Positions 26,301 through 32,840 of a stretch of DNA of 32,840 nucleotides are shown one piece after another. Origin of the DNA: Thioploca sp. (lineage in GTDB: Bacteria > Pseudomonadota > Gammaproteobacteria > Beggiatoales > Beggiatoaceae); contig DAOUSL010000023.1 in assembly GCA_030627235.1 (NCBI GenBank), forward strand, positions 1 through 32,840. The letters run 5' to 3'. A program made the position numbers and the translations under genes. Position 1 is the first letter of the stretch; each line of letters starts with the position of its first letter. The notes under the pieces were generated by a model. That model did no database searches and was not told the DNA's origin. It was given only the letters and a program-made list of their open reading frames with translations.

Positions 26301-29235
26301 CAGGAGTTGTTTCCCACATCACATAGCCACTGCCAATTGCCCATTGTTGTAACTCAGTCTGATGCTCTCTACCTTTACTATCCTTTATACTAGCTGTTAT
26401 TTTATAAGAACCTGATTTATCTGGAGTAAAAGTACATGGAATAGCTTCCTTAGTTGATTTCAGATTACAATAAGAAGCTGTTTTAACCCAAGTATGCTCA
26501 TAGCGTTTATTGTAGGCATTACCTGCTGTTTTGACACTGACTGCTTTGGTTTCTAAATATTCTACTTTAACCTTAATAGCACTATCAGACACTGGTTTCC
26601 CAAACTCATCTACCACCAATAACATTACTTTACCTTCTTTTTCAGCAGTCAATAACCAGCTAGTTTCTTTTAGACCGACAAAGCGATCTCGCCCCACATA
26701 ACGAGCTGTCACATTACTGGTAACATCCTTTCCTCGGTCATCCCGCACTGCACTTTCCACCATTAACTGACCATACAAAATTTTAGAATCAGTCGGTAAA
26801 CCAAAAGTAGTTTGCAATAATCCCTTATTATCTAGCTTTTCCTTCTCAGTGCTGAAAATTGCTTCACTATCATTATCTTCGGTATACACATCGAACCAAA
26901 AACCTTTGGCCTGTGGATGGCTAGGACGTAGTGCTTGCTGTTTTAAAATAGCTCTCACTTTAGCTTGAGCTTCGCCATATGGTCCGCCAGCGTGTAACAT
27001 TGCTACTATATTAGCAGTAACCTTTTCCCCAACATGGAACAGCTCTCCATTCAAAGCAGTATGAACTTTAAATGGTGATGGAGTGAAATCACTAACTAAA
27101 ACTCGCATTGGATTCCAAGTAGTATTTTTCTTAAATTTAGCCGTTAATTCAAAATCATACCAACCAACAGCTCCAGTTTTAGGAATAGTAAATTCACCAT
27201 CATATGCCCCAAATTCGGACAGCTTAAAATCCTTCTGCTCATAGGTAACTTTACCCATTGAATCAGTAACTTTTAACGTATAGCCGTTACGTGGAGCAGC
27301 GACAAATTTTTCATTACTTTGATCCCGCACAAATAATTTATATTGCACTGTATCGCCAACTTTATAGATACCCTGAGCGGTAGTTCCCCAAGTGTGAATA
27401 TGACCATATTTGGCTTTCATATCTGGATACAAATCATAGTCATCAGTATAATCATATAATTGCACCCGAAAATTAGCATCCAATGGTAATAACGCCTGAT
27501 TTTTACCTTTCTGACATCGGATAAAGAAACGGTCTTTATTTTGGTAATCCCAATAAACATAAGCATGTTTTAATTTTGGATCTAAACTTTTAGTACCTGG
27601 TAGCCGAGCTATTCCATCAGCATTGGTAATCGCTACTGCCAGCTCACTTGGCAATTTTTTATCTGGAGCATAAGTATCTTTATACACCGATACATCGACT
27701 CCTTCCACTGGCAAACCAGTCGCAAAATCCGTCACCCAAACAAGAGTATTATGATGACCTAATTTGGCATGAACATAATAAGGAGTGGTTTGACCAAAGA
27801 ACCAATTATTTCTCTTCGCAGCTTTGTTATTTATATCCGGTTCAGTTTTAAAATAACCTTGCACGACTCCAGACTCAGAAGGAATTAAATCTCTAACTCC
27901 GAGTGGCATTTTAACCGCAATGTCTTTCAGTGACGACGGGTTTACTTCATGGCGTTTATTTTTACTCCAACCATCTGCTGTCAAGGTATTATAAAAAACT
28001 GAAATATCATCTAAATTAGTGACATATATAGGTAACTCACTATCAACACCCTGTTCCAACACAGAAAAATCATGCTCAAAATTGTGACTAGGAGCTCGAT
28101 GATCAGTAGCAAATTTTAGTTCAATGGAATTAGTTAAGGAACGACCAAATTCATCTTTTAATTTAGTCGGATTCGCAATAATCATATTATAATCAGTGAA
28201 AGCTTTGAAAGCTCTCGGTAAACGCACCCAATATTCCTGACCATTATAATATGATTCATCCAAACGAGTGTAACTGTTTCTATCTTTCCAAGGATTATAT
28301 TTCTTGCTACCTATCTTAGGTTTAATTTGTAAATTTTGTTTCAGCATATCTATCGTTACTGGGCTGGAAAACTTTAAATTCACACTTCGCATTGGATTAC
28401 AACGTTTATTAGTCTTCTGATTAACATTAATAATGACGGAATTATCATGCAAATCTTCGCATTCTAAACCAAGAAATTTAAACTCTGGAAAGGTATTTAT
28501 TTTAGTTAAACTACGGCTTTCAATTCCCAGTTCTTTACCTTTTATTGAGCGTAAACCTGGTTCAATCATTAGCTGTACTTGACTATTTAATGGGAAGGTT
28601 CTTTCTGGCAATATATCCCATTTTTTAGATACAGTAGCTGGCAAAGATGGTTCATTTTGGTTACGAGGTGGTAATTCAGCTTTAACTTTTACTCGTTCAC
28701 CATTATGGTCTTGAAAATACAAGTGTTTTAATACAGACTTTTTGGTAACAATCTGTTTAAAAAATACTCGAATTTTAGGTTTTCCCGGTTCTAACCAAAG
28801 GCTAAAAGAGGTGTAATTAACCTGTGGTCGTTTGGTAATAAAGATATGTTGGAAAGACTTTTCAATGGTTAGGCCAGCTTGAGTAGTGATGCCAGGTTCA
28901 ATCACCATTTCATAACGGGTAGCTGATTGTAAAGCAGTACTTTTACCTAGTTCGCAAGCTAAATTAGAGGTATCTAACCATCGCCATTGACATTGTACAG
29001 CTGGTTTAAAAATGATAGGAATCTCAGAAGATTTTCGCTCCATTTTTCCAACTGGAACAACTGGTTGATTGAAACTTATTACAATTTGCCTCCCAGCAGG
29101 CACATCTTCTCCACTGGGTTTGATTTTCATAACTTCTAAAGGCTTTTCTTTATGAAACACACTGGAATCATAAACTGCCAAAACTGGTGTGAACCAGCTA
29201 CATAGTATTATTAATACTAGGATTTTTTTAAACAT
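23371..29235 (-). CDS. Bacterial alpha-2-macroglobulin (YfhM-type) with thioester
   Basis: From the ATG at 29235 the protein is 1954 residues. That start has a GAGG nine bases upstream; the ATG at 29250 has none and adds only MRQLN. A signal peptide (ending near PVLA) has no lipobox cysteine, so periplasmic export without lipid anchoring is expected. N-terminal macroglobulin-like domains are followed by the bait region and the thioester domain with the intact motif CWEQ (Cys about 1435) after the MRDYPYY helix. The terminal receptor-like domain contains LVRVDLYVSLPAPRYFVVVNDP and PGGLEPVN. Family members trap foreign proteases that breach the outer membrane, cross-linking them through the Cys-Gln thioester. 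The usual neighbour pbpC (penicillin-binding protein 1C) is not in the window. A nested hairpin follows the stop. Confidence 0.93.
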   Translation of the reverse strand: MFKKILVLIILCSWFTPVLAVYDSSVFHKEKPLEVMKIKPSGEDVPAGRQIVISFNQPVVPVGKMERKSSEIPIIFKPAVQCQWRWLDTSNLACELGKSTALQSATRYEMVIEPGITTQAGLTIEKSFQHIFITKRPQVNYTSFSLWLEPGKPKIRVFFKQIVTKKSVLKHLYFQDHNGERVKVKAELPPRNQNEPSLPATVSKKWDILPERTFPLNSQVQLMIEPGLRSIKGKELGIESRSLTKINTFPEFKFLGLECEDLHDNSVIINVNQKTNKRCNPMRSVNLKFSSPVTIDMLKQNLQIKPKIGSKKYNPWKDRNSYTRLDESYYNGQEYWVRLPRAFKAFTDYNMIIANPTKLKDEFGRSLTNSIELKFATDHRAPSHNFEHDFSVLEQGVDSELPIYVTNLDDISVFYNTLTADGWSKNKRHEVNPSSLKDIAVKMPLGVRDLIPSESGVVQGYFKTEPDINNKAAKRNNWFFGQTTPYYVHAKLGHHNTLVWVTDFATGLPVEGVDVSVYKDTYAPDKKLPSELAVAITNADGIARLPGTKSLDPKLKHAYVYWDYQNKDRFFIRCQKGKNQALLPLDANFRVQLYDYTDDYDLYPDMKAKYGHIHTWGTTAQGIYKVGDTVQYKLFVRDQSNEKFVAAPRNGYTLKVTDSMGKVTYEQKDFKLSEFGAYDGEFTIPKTGAVGWYDFELTAKFKKNTTWNPMRVLVSDFTPSPFKVHTALNGELFHVGEKVTANIVAMLHAGGPYGEAQAKVRAILKQQALRPSHPQAKGFWFDVYTEDNDSEAIFSTEKEKLDNKGLLQTTFGLPTDSKILYGQLMVESAVRDDRGKDVTSNVTARYVGRDRFVGLKETSWLLTAEKEGKVMLLVVDEFGKPVSDSAIKVKVEYLETKAVSVKTAGNAYNKRYEHTWVKTASYCNLKSTKEAIPCTFTPDKSGSYKITASIKDSKGREHQTELQQWAIGSGYVMWETTPGHGLEIMPEQESYKVGDTARYLVKNPYQGAKALVTVERFGLIKSWVTTLKSNMEIIEVPVEPDYLPGFFVSVTVMSPRVDKPIDKNQVDLGKPAFRMGYVKTIVKDPYKEILINVKTDKSVYKPSETVIVEFQAQPRHPTADREPIELAVTVLDESVFDLLSSGKDYFNPYKGFYTLDNLDLANFSLLMRLVGRQKFEKKGANAGGDGGSSLSMRSVFKYVSYWNPSLKTNSDGKAQIKFDLPDNLTGWRILVMAVTPEDLMGLGDYNFKVNQPIEIRPVMPNQLLTGDVFQAGFSVMNRTETVRDLQMTITATGSVIIPNANSAKLTGWMQSMKNMVGLGKESISKNYTIKAEPYKRYVQWLPLQTTTAGMIQLEATASDGTDSDGLQKSLKIWPRQASVTAATYGTTVEDEITESIKFPKNIFPNVGGLKVIASPTVISGVDGAFSYMRDYPYYCWEQKLTKGTMASHYNNLQDYIADDLIWKNSYTLPGKTINLAKEYQAPNGGMAYFIAKDERVSPYLSAYTALAFNWLRDAEYDIPDLVEKRLHSYLLKLLRKNVLPDYYSKGMAATVRATALAALAKHGKITRNDITRYHSHVERMDLFGKSMFLSAALQVPGTQRIRNDVADKILAYANQTAGNISFSEELDNSYKHILSSSLRTQCTILSSLSGYDQTMGQNSNVGQIPFKLVRNITKMQDRKGYWGNTQENMYCMNALIEYANVYEKDQPMLTVQTWLDDTLIKRDNGKTKGGFDNVKSSPLTFVHEMNEDNPGQETVIKLKREGQGRVYYKVEMTYAETEEKATAVNSGIEVQREYHVERDGKWILLQSPIKILTGELVRVDLYVSLPAPRYFVVVNDPIPGGLEPVNRDLATTSKIDADKAETAQYAKESIWFTDDNWLKYGESWWNFYHKELRHHVAVFYSDYLTAGNYHLSYVAQAIAPGKFGVMATHAEEMYEPEVFGSGKPARLEVVRDSK

Positions 29236-29372
29236 ATTGAGTTGCCTCATTTGATAGGATACATTGTTGATTTTAGCTTAAATTGGTTAAGGATGCAATT
29301 TGTGGTGGTGGAAGAAACTTTTGGATATAGCTAAAAATTGATAATATATATACATTGTGATATTTTAAATTT

Positions 29373-29876
29373 ATGTTTAAATGGAATTTGGATAAAATAC
29401 TCTTTGATACTCGGGGGGTTACTTTTGATGAAGTTGTTCAAGATATTGGTTATGGTGTATCTGATGTTCCGCACTGGAATAAGAAAAAATATCCAAATCA
29501 AAGAATTATTACTGTAATGTTAAATGGTTACGCATATTTAGTACCGTATGTTCGTGATGGTGAACATTATTTTCTTAAAACAATAATCCCAAGTAGGAAA
29601 GAAAATAAAGAGGTCAAAAAAATGTCTAACAATGGACTTGATAGTGAAGAATTAGAGATTTTTGAGGCATATGAAAGTGGAAAATTAAATAGTTCTCATC
29701 TTTCAGATTCAATGGTTCTTGTTGCTAAAGAAACTATGAAAAAGAATAAAAATATTAATATTAGAATTTCTGAAAATGATTTGGAGGCTATTAAATTACG
29801 TGCTGCAAGGGAGGGAATACCTTATCAAACTTTAATTGGTAGTATACTTCATAAATATGCAGCAGGTTATATTTGA
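29373..29876 (+). CDS. BrnT-like toxin fused in frame to CopG-like antitoxin
   Basis: The 167-residue protein joins two normally separate proteins. Residues 1-83 resemble BrnT-type toxins: MFKWNLDK, RGVTFDEVVQDI, KYPNQRIITVML, AYLVPYVRDG and the terminal LKTIIPSRKENK. Residues 84-167 begin with their own Met and form a ribbon-helix-helix antitoxin: acidic start LDSEELEIFEAYE, then NINIRISENDLEAIKLRAAR and EGIPYQTLIGSILHKYAAG. The internal ATG (29622) has a good ribosome-binding site (GAGG, eight bases upstream), so the antitoxin can be made alone. The junction is an A7 run (29616-29622). One extra A would make the toxin end VKKNV-stop just past the antitoxin start, the usual two-gene layout. 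The fusion may be real, a recent deletion, slippage-controlled, or a sequencing error. Confidence 0.72.
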   Translation: MFKWNLDKILFDTRGVTFDEVVQDIGYGVSDVPHWNKKKYPNQRIITVMLNGYAYLVPYVRDGEHYFLKTIIPSRKENKEVKKMSNNGLDSEELEIFEAYESGKLNSSHLSDSMVLVAKETMKKNKNINIRISENDLEAIKLRAAREGIPYQTLIGSILHKYAAGYI

Positions 29877-30354
29877 TTTATTGAACGGCACATGATGGTA
29901 TATTTATGCACTTTATATATAAGATATATACAACTTAAGAGTTTGTTAAAATCAATAACTATTTCAATTATAAAATAATCATGAACTTAAAATATCTTAT
30001 CCTAATCATTACTTTTTTATTTGTATCACCATTATTTGCAGATGAAGATACAATTGCAGCAGCACATATCAAAAAAATTAATCATAATTATACATTTAAT
30101 GTGTATTGGTATTAATTATGCATTAGGAAGATATTTACAACTAAATATACTAGATTGTGAATCATAATAAATCTTATTTTACATTGTTGAAATTATTTTA
30201 TGTATGTCTTTTGTCACGTATAATAAAACTTACATTTTATTTAGGATAATAAATATGATTTCTAATCAATTGGTATTTTTCTGAAAAAGGAGCTGAAGAA
30301 GCAGAAGCAGATGCATATTTATAGAGTAGAAGAGTATATAGATGGAGGTCAATA
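29877..30354. other. AT-rich stretch with a broken small gene
   Basis: No complete gene of normal length is present between the toxin-antitoxin fusion and the membrane nuclease-like gene. The stretch contains the two parts of a small secreted-protein gene (29981-30324) and a strong ribosome-binding site, GGAGG at 30344-30348, belonging to the next gene. Confidence 0.5.
29981..30324 (+). pseudogene. Small secreted-protein gene interrupted by about 164 bp with 9-bp direct repeats
   Basis: The first part (29981-30115) encodes 44 residues: a signal peptide ending near SPLFA, then DEDTIAAAHIKKINHN and VYWY before TAA. A second fragment ends at TAG 30322-30324 and encodes WYFSEKGAEEAEADAYL. ATTGGTATT occurs at 30105-30113, where the first part ends, and at 30269-30277, where the second begins. 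Joining the two across this repeat keeps the frame and gives a 59-residue exported protein. I infer an insertion with a 9-bp target duplication, or two chance fragments. The inserted bases have no terminal inverted repeats that I can see. No homologue is recognised. Confidence 0.35.
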
Positions 30355-31338
30355 ATGAATGCAAGTATAATTGTTACAATATTTAATGGAATTATAATTC
30401 TTTTATTGATTTTGATGTTGATCTATACCGTTCGTGCTTTCCTAGGGAGAGCGTCGTGGGGGCAAGTTCGCTATATGGGTGGTACAGCAGCAATATTCCT
30501 ATGGATTGAAATTGTTTTTTATTTGGTAGTATTTGAAAGTGCTTTTAGTATTGTTAGCTTCATTATTGACCTACCTTTATGGGTGGATTTGTTAGTTCTA
30601 TTAATTATAATTATTCTAATATCATCTATATTTATTAAAGCATCACATAGAGATAAATTTAAGAAGAAACTTTTTATAGCACTCATATTAGTTCCATTAG
30701 GAATACCCGGTGTTCAATCAATAGGAAAATTATTCAAAATAGGCTCGATTGAGATTGTAGAAAAAGAAGCTATTCATCTAGTAAAAGAGAGTCAACTGGT
30801 AGGGAAAAATACCTTAAAAAATGATATTGTTCTATTGCCGAAATATACAGATAAAGGTGAATATGCAGAAAAATTAACAGAAGAAATGCTGAAAATTGAA
30901 AATTATACAATTCTACCTTCAAAAGCTTCCGGAAATACAGGCATAGACCATATTGCAGTAAAATTTAGTAAAAATTCTAATAATAAAATTAAGATAGATG
31001 AAGTTAGAATTATTGAAACAAAATCAAATACATCACAGCTTGTAAAAAACCAAATGTCAAAAGCATGGATTTCTAACCATCTTGAAAATTTGTTTTTAAA
31101 ATATAAAGACAATAAAGAATTTGGTCAGTTATATTTCTTAATACTTAAAGAATGGAATAAAAAAAGTCCAAAAATTACAACAGAACTTTGGAAGCATAAG
31201 CTCGATGAAAATATTTTAAAAACAAGTAAAATAAGTCCAGAATCTACGGCAAAAATAATTAATACTTCTGAACCTGAACGACGTATAAGTGAGATATATT
31301 CAAAAATTAATTGCCAAATTAAAAATAGTTGTATATAA
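30355..31338 (+). CDS. Membrane-anchored protein with PD-(D/E)xK nuclease-like C-terminal domain
   Basis: The 327-residue protein starts with about four hydrophobic segments (near 5-27, 42-62, 66-95 and 105-122). The C-terminal region (about 145-260) looks like a restriction-endonuclease-fold domain. It has helix GEYAEKLTEEMLK, then SGNTGIDHIAVKF with D198, strand IDEVRIIETKS with E221-x-K223, and NQMSKAWIS. The last resembles the QMSxxWI element found with nuclease domains of polymorphic toxins. The start is well supported (GGAGG, six bases before the ATG). An inner-membrane-tethered DNase, either a defence effector or a toxin-like protein, is inferred. I cannot name the family, and catalytic activity is unproven. 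Confidence 0.6.
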   Translation: MNASIIVTIFNGIIILLLILMLIYTVRAFLGRASWGQVRYMGGTAAIFLWIEIVFYLVVFESAFSIVSFIIDLPLWVDLLVLLIIIILISSIFIKASHRDKFKKKLFIALILVPLGIPGVQSIGKLFKIGSIEIVEKEAIHLVKESQLVGKNTLKNDIVLLPKYTDKGEYAEKLTEEMLKIENYTILPSKASGNTGIDHIAVKFSKNSNNKIKIDEVRIIETKSNTSQLVKNQMSKAWISNHLENLFLKYKDNKEFGQLYFLILKEWNKKSPKITTELWKHKLDENILKTSKISPESTAKIINTSEPERRISEIYSKINCQIKNSCI

Positions 31339-31687
31339 AACTATTGAGCTAACAAAACCATATATTAAATCGCTTTTCTGTTATGTTATTTTCTTGTTTA
31401 ACTTCAAAACAGGAGGGTAATCAAGTAGGACAGGTAAAGCTTCATATTTCCCACCAAATATTTGTTAAATATCAAAATTATTTGAACAAGATTAAAAAAT
31501 AAAACCTTTTTTATAGATTGAGGCTTTTGATTTAATCGAGTTTAATCTTTTAATCCGTTAAATCCTGTTCAAACGAATTAATTGTCTGAATAATGCTTTT
31601 GGTGTTATCCTGTTAATCTTTAAATCCTGTGAATCCTGATTCAGACATTTTGAACAAGATTACACAGATTAAAGGATAAAACATGAT
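31339..31687. repeat. Composite dispersed repeat region splitting a gene
   Basis: TTTGAACAAGATT (31481-31493) and AATCCTGTTCAAA (31561-31573) are near-perfect inverted partners (one mismatch). TGTCTGAAT (31583-31591) and ATTCAGACA (31639-31647) form a second pair. A further TTTGAACAAGATT begins at 31648 and ends in AAAGGATAAAACATGAT. The same building blocks occur at 14251-14485 and 15672-15751. A 39-residue frame with an ATG (31383-31502) runs into the repeat and may be the lost N-terminal end of the gene that resumes at 31673. Confidence 0.65.
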
Positions 31688-32302
31688 CCAATTACAAAAT
31701 ATGTATCTTGGTTAAAAAAAGCGGAAGCTACCAATAAAAAAGTACTTGAATCGTATGATGCCGATTTAGCAATAAAAGAGTATAAAAATGTATTACCAAA
31801 TAATTTTCCTAATGTTTGGCTAAATGCACTTATGGAATATGCTGATTTTCAAAAAGAATTTATTAAAGCACAGAAAAAACTAGAACAATTTCTCATTTTT
31901 TATAATAACCAAAAAAATAGTGACCCAAAAGCACTTGAATATTTGAGACGGTTAAAAAATTCTCAATTGTCCAAATATAAAGAATTGGATGACTTATTAA
32001 GAAGGTCTTTATTTTCACGTCCAGTTTTATATTATACTAATTATAGGGCTTCTCAATACTATGCAGCAGATAATTTAATTTGGTTTGACAACAAAGATGC
32101 CATGCGTAATGCAGCAATACAACTTTCAAAATTAACTCCATTTATTCCATATTTAAATGAAGAAAAAATGAAATGGCTAATGGAAACTCAAAGAAAGTTT
32201 AAAGACAAGTTTGGAGTTGAGGAATATCAGGATATTGTTACAGAATCCAAGTTGTTACCAAATAACTGGGCAGATGTATTTAAAAAATTGACTCCGCCTT
32301 GA
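31673..32302 (+). CDS. 5'-truncated hypothetical protein
   Basis: The frame is open from 31673, just after a TAA inside the dispersed repeat, with coding-like sequence from about 31685 (DPITKYVSWLKKAEATNKK). The first ATG is only at 31832, which would give 156 residues and discard about 48 protein-like residues. The natural start therefore appears lost to the repeat. The product is soluble and mostly helical, rich in Lys, Asn and aromatic residues (for example SRPVLYYTNYRASQYY and NNWADVFKKLTPP). I do not recognise the family. It follows the nuclease-like membrane protein, and partnership (such as immunity) is speculative. A truncated product from 31832 remains possible. Confidence 0.5.
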   Translation, partial: RIKHDPITKYVSWLKKAEATNKKVLESYDADLAIKEYKNVLPNNFPNVWLNALMEYADFQKEFIKAQKKLEQFLIFYNNQKNSDPKALEYLRRLKNSQLSKYKELDDLLRRSLFSRPVLYYTNYRASQYYAADNLIWFDNKDAMRNAAIQLSKLTPFIPYLNEEKMKWLMETQRKFKDKFGVEEYQDIVTESKLLPNNWADVFKKLTPP

Positions 32303-32336
32303 AAATATATAGTTTATCTAATTACTTTTTAACATA

Positions 32337-32371
32337 ATGCACTGGCTATAAATTTATATTTGTCAGTGCAT
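32337..32371 (+). terminator. Hairpin after the truncated gene
   Basis: ATGCACTG (32337-32344) pairs with CAGTGCAT (32364-32371) in an 8-bp perfect stem around 19 AT-rich bases, 34 bases after the stop at 32302 and 21 bases before the next ATG. No long T-run follows, so termination may be partial. Confidence 0.45.
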
Positions 32372-32392
32372 AAATTCCAAGGAGTTTAAATA

Positions 32393-32840
32393 ATGATTCA
32401 AAGTAGATTGTACCGTATTTTTTGGCTTATAATTTTGTTGTTGATTCATCCAGTTATTATAGCAAGTGATTGGGTTGATTTGCATAATGATTTAGATAAG
32501 GATTTTTTAGAATATGTAGACACAGCTAAGATTGATGAAGCAACTAAGAAAAAACATACTGAATTAACAGAGCATCTTTGTAAAATTCACGAACAAGGAG
32601 CGAAAAGCAATCGGGTGTTTGAAATCATACGTTATTACGAGCAATTTGATCCAGAACCGGATATTAAGTTAGATTTAGTCCTGACAAAATTGTGGTTTGA
32701 TGCTTTAAAGGGATGGTATATTGCAAGCAACACGTTAATTTTCAATCTATTTTTAATAGACCCTGAATGGAGTAAAGAACATCAAAAAACAGAATACTAC
32801 TTTGTAGATGAACTTCCAAAAAAATTTGAAAATTTTGAAT
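32393..32840 (+). CDS. Hypothetical exported protein, 5' part (runs off the window)
   Basis: The ATG at 32393 has GGAG nine bases upstream (32381-32384). The 149 visible codons begin with a signal peptide (IFWLIILLLIHPVIIA, cleaved near SDW). An acidic, helical region follows (LHNDLDKDFLEYVDTAK, KKKHTELTEHLCKIHEQG, EIIRYYEQFDPEPDIKL), then LTKLWFDALKGWYIASNTLI and LIDPEWSKEHQKTEYYFVD. No family is recognised. Its position after two accessory genes and its Lys/Asn-rich, AT-rich composition suggest it belongs to the same accessory region. The frame is still open at the window edge. Confidence 0.7.
   Translation, partial: MIQSRLYRIFWLIILLLIHPVIIASDWVDLHNDLDKDFLEYVDTAKIDEATKKKHTELTEHLCKIHEQGAKSNRVFEIIRYYEQFDPEPDIKLDLVLTKLWFDALKGWYIASNTLIFNLFLIDPEWSKEHQKTEYYFVDELPKKFENFE

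Overview
The window is AT-rich (by eye about one third G+C) and its housekeeping genes are of a Gram-negative, proteobacterial type: a dnaG-rpoD pair, bioF, a TonB-dependent receptor, a YfhM-type alpha-2-macroglobulin and a glycerate kinase. Many dispersed palindromic repeats, very large AAA/WD40/TPR proteins and several toxin-antitoxin loci suggest a gammaproteobacterium with a large, repeat-rich genome, possibly a Beggiatoa/Thiothrix relative. That placement is inference; there is no rRNA gene or other direct taxonomic marker.

Layout. 1-308: remnant of a DnaQ-like exonuclease ending at a palindromic repeat. 308-3840 (minus): an exported von Willebrand A protein carrying plant-type leucine-rich repeats, then a two-gene unit of a small membrane protein and a K+ channel with two RCK domains. 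3841-4323: an inverted pair of 49-bp repeats. 4324-7736: bioF (minus) divergent from a TonB-dependent receptor (plus) whose leader can form a stem followed by a T-run. 7795-11340 (minus): dnaG-rpoD without rpsU. 11341-11936: AT-rich spacer with dispersed palindromes. 11937-13016: glycerate kinase.

13018-23240 is the accessory heart of the window, all on the minus strand. In transcription order it holds a RelE/ParE-type toxin-antitoxin pair, a small hydrophobic protein, a trypsin-like protease fused to an AAA/STAND-like ATPase, a 1428-residue AAA-transmembrane-WD40-TPR protein, a TPR gene remnant, and two tandem paralogues of a protein with a DUF559-like nuclease domain at the C-terminus. The upstream paralogue is broken by a one-base deletion. 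The two paralogues are nearly identical at both ends but diverge in a central module, where each repeats its own four-residue motif twice, 19 codons apart. The protease/ATPase/WD40-TPR set resembles the NTP-dependent conflict (defence) systems described for STAND-type ATPases.

23371-29235 (minus) is a complete thioester alpha-2-macroglobulin. From 29373 on (plus) the content is again accessory: a BrnT-like toxin fused in frame to its CopG-like antitoxin across an A7 tract, a broken small secreted protein with a 9-bp direct repeat at the break, a membrane-anchored protein with a PD-(D/E)xK nuclease-like domain, a gene cut by a composite repeat, and the start of a secreted protein that runs off the window. 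Toxin-antitoxin, nuclease and protease-ATPase genes interleaved with recombining repeats look like a defence/conflict island. No integrase, transposase, tRNA or CRISPR array is visible.
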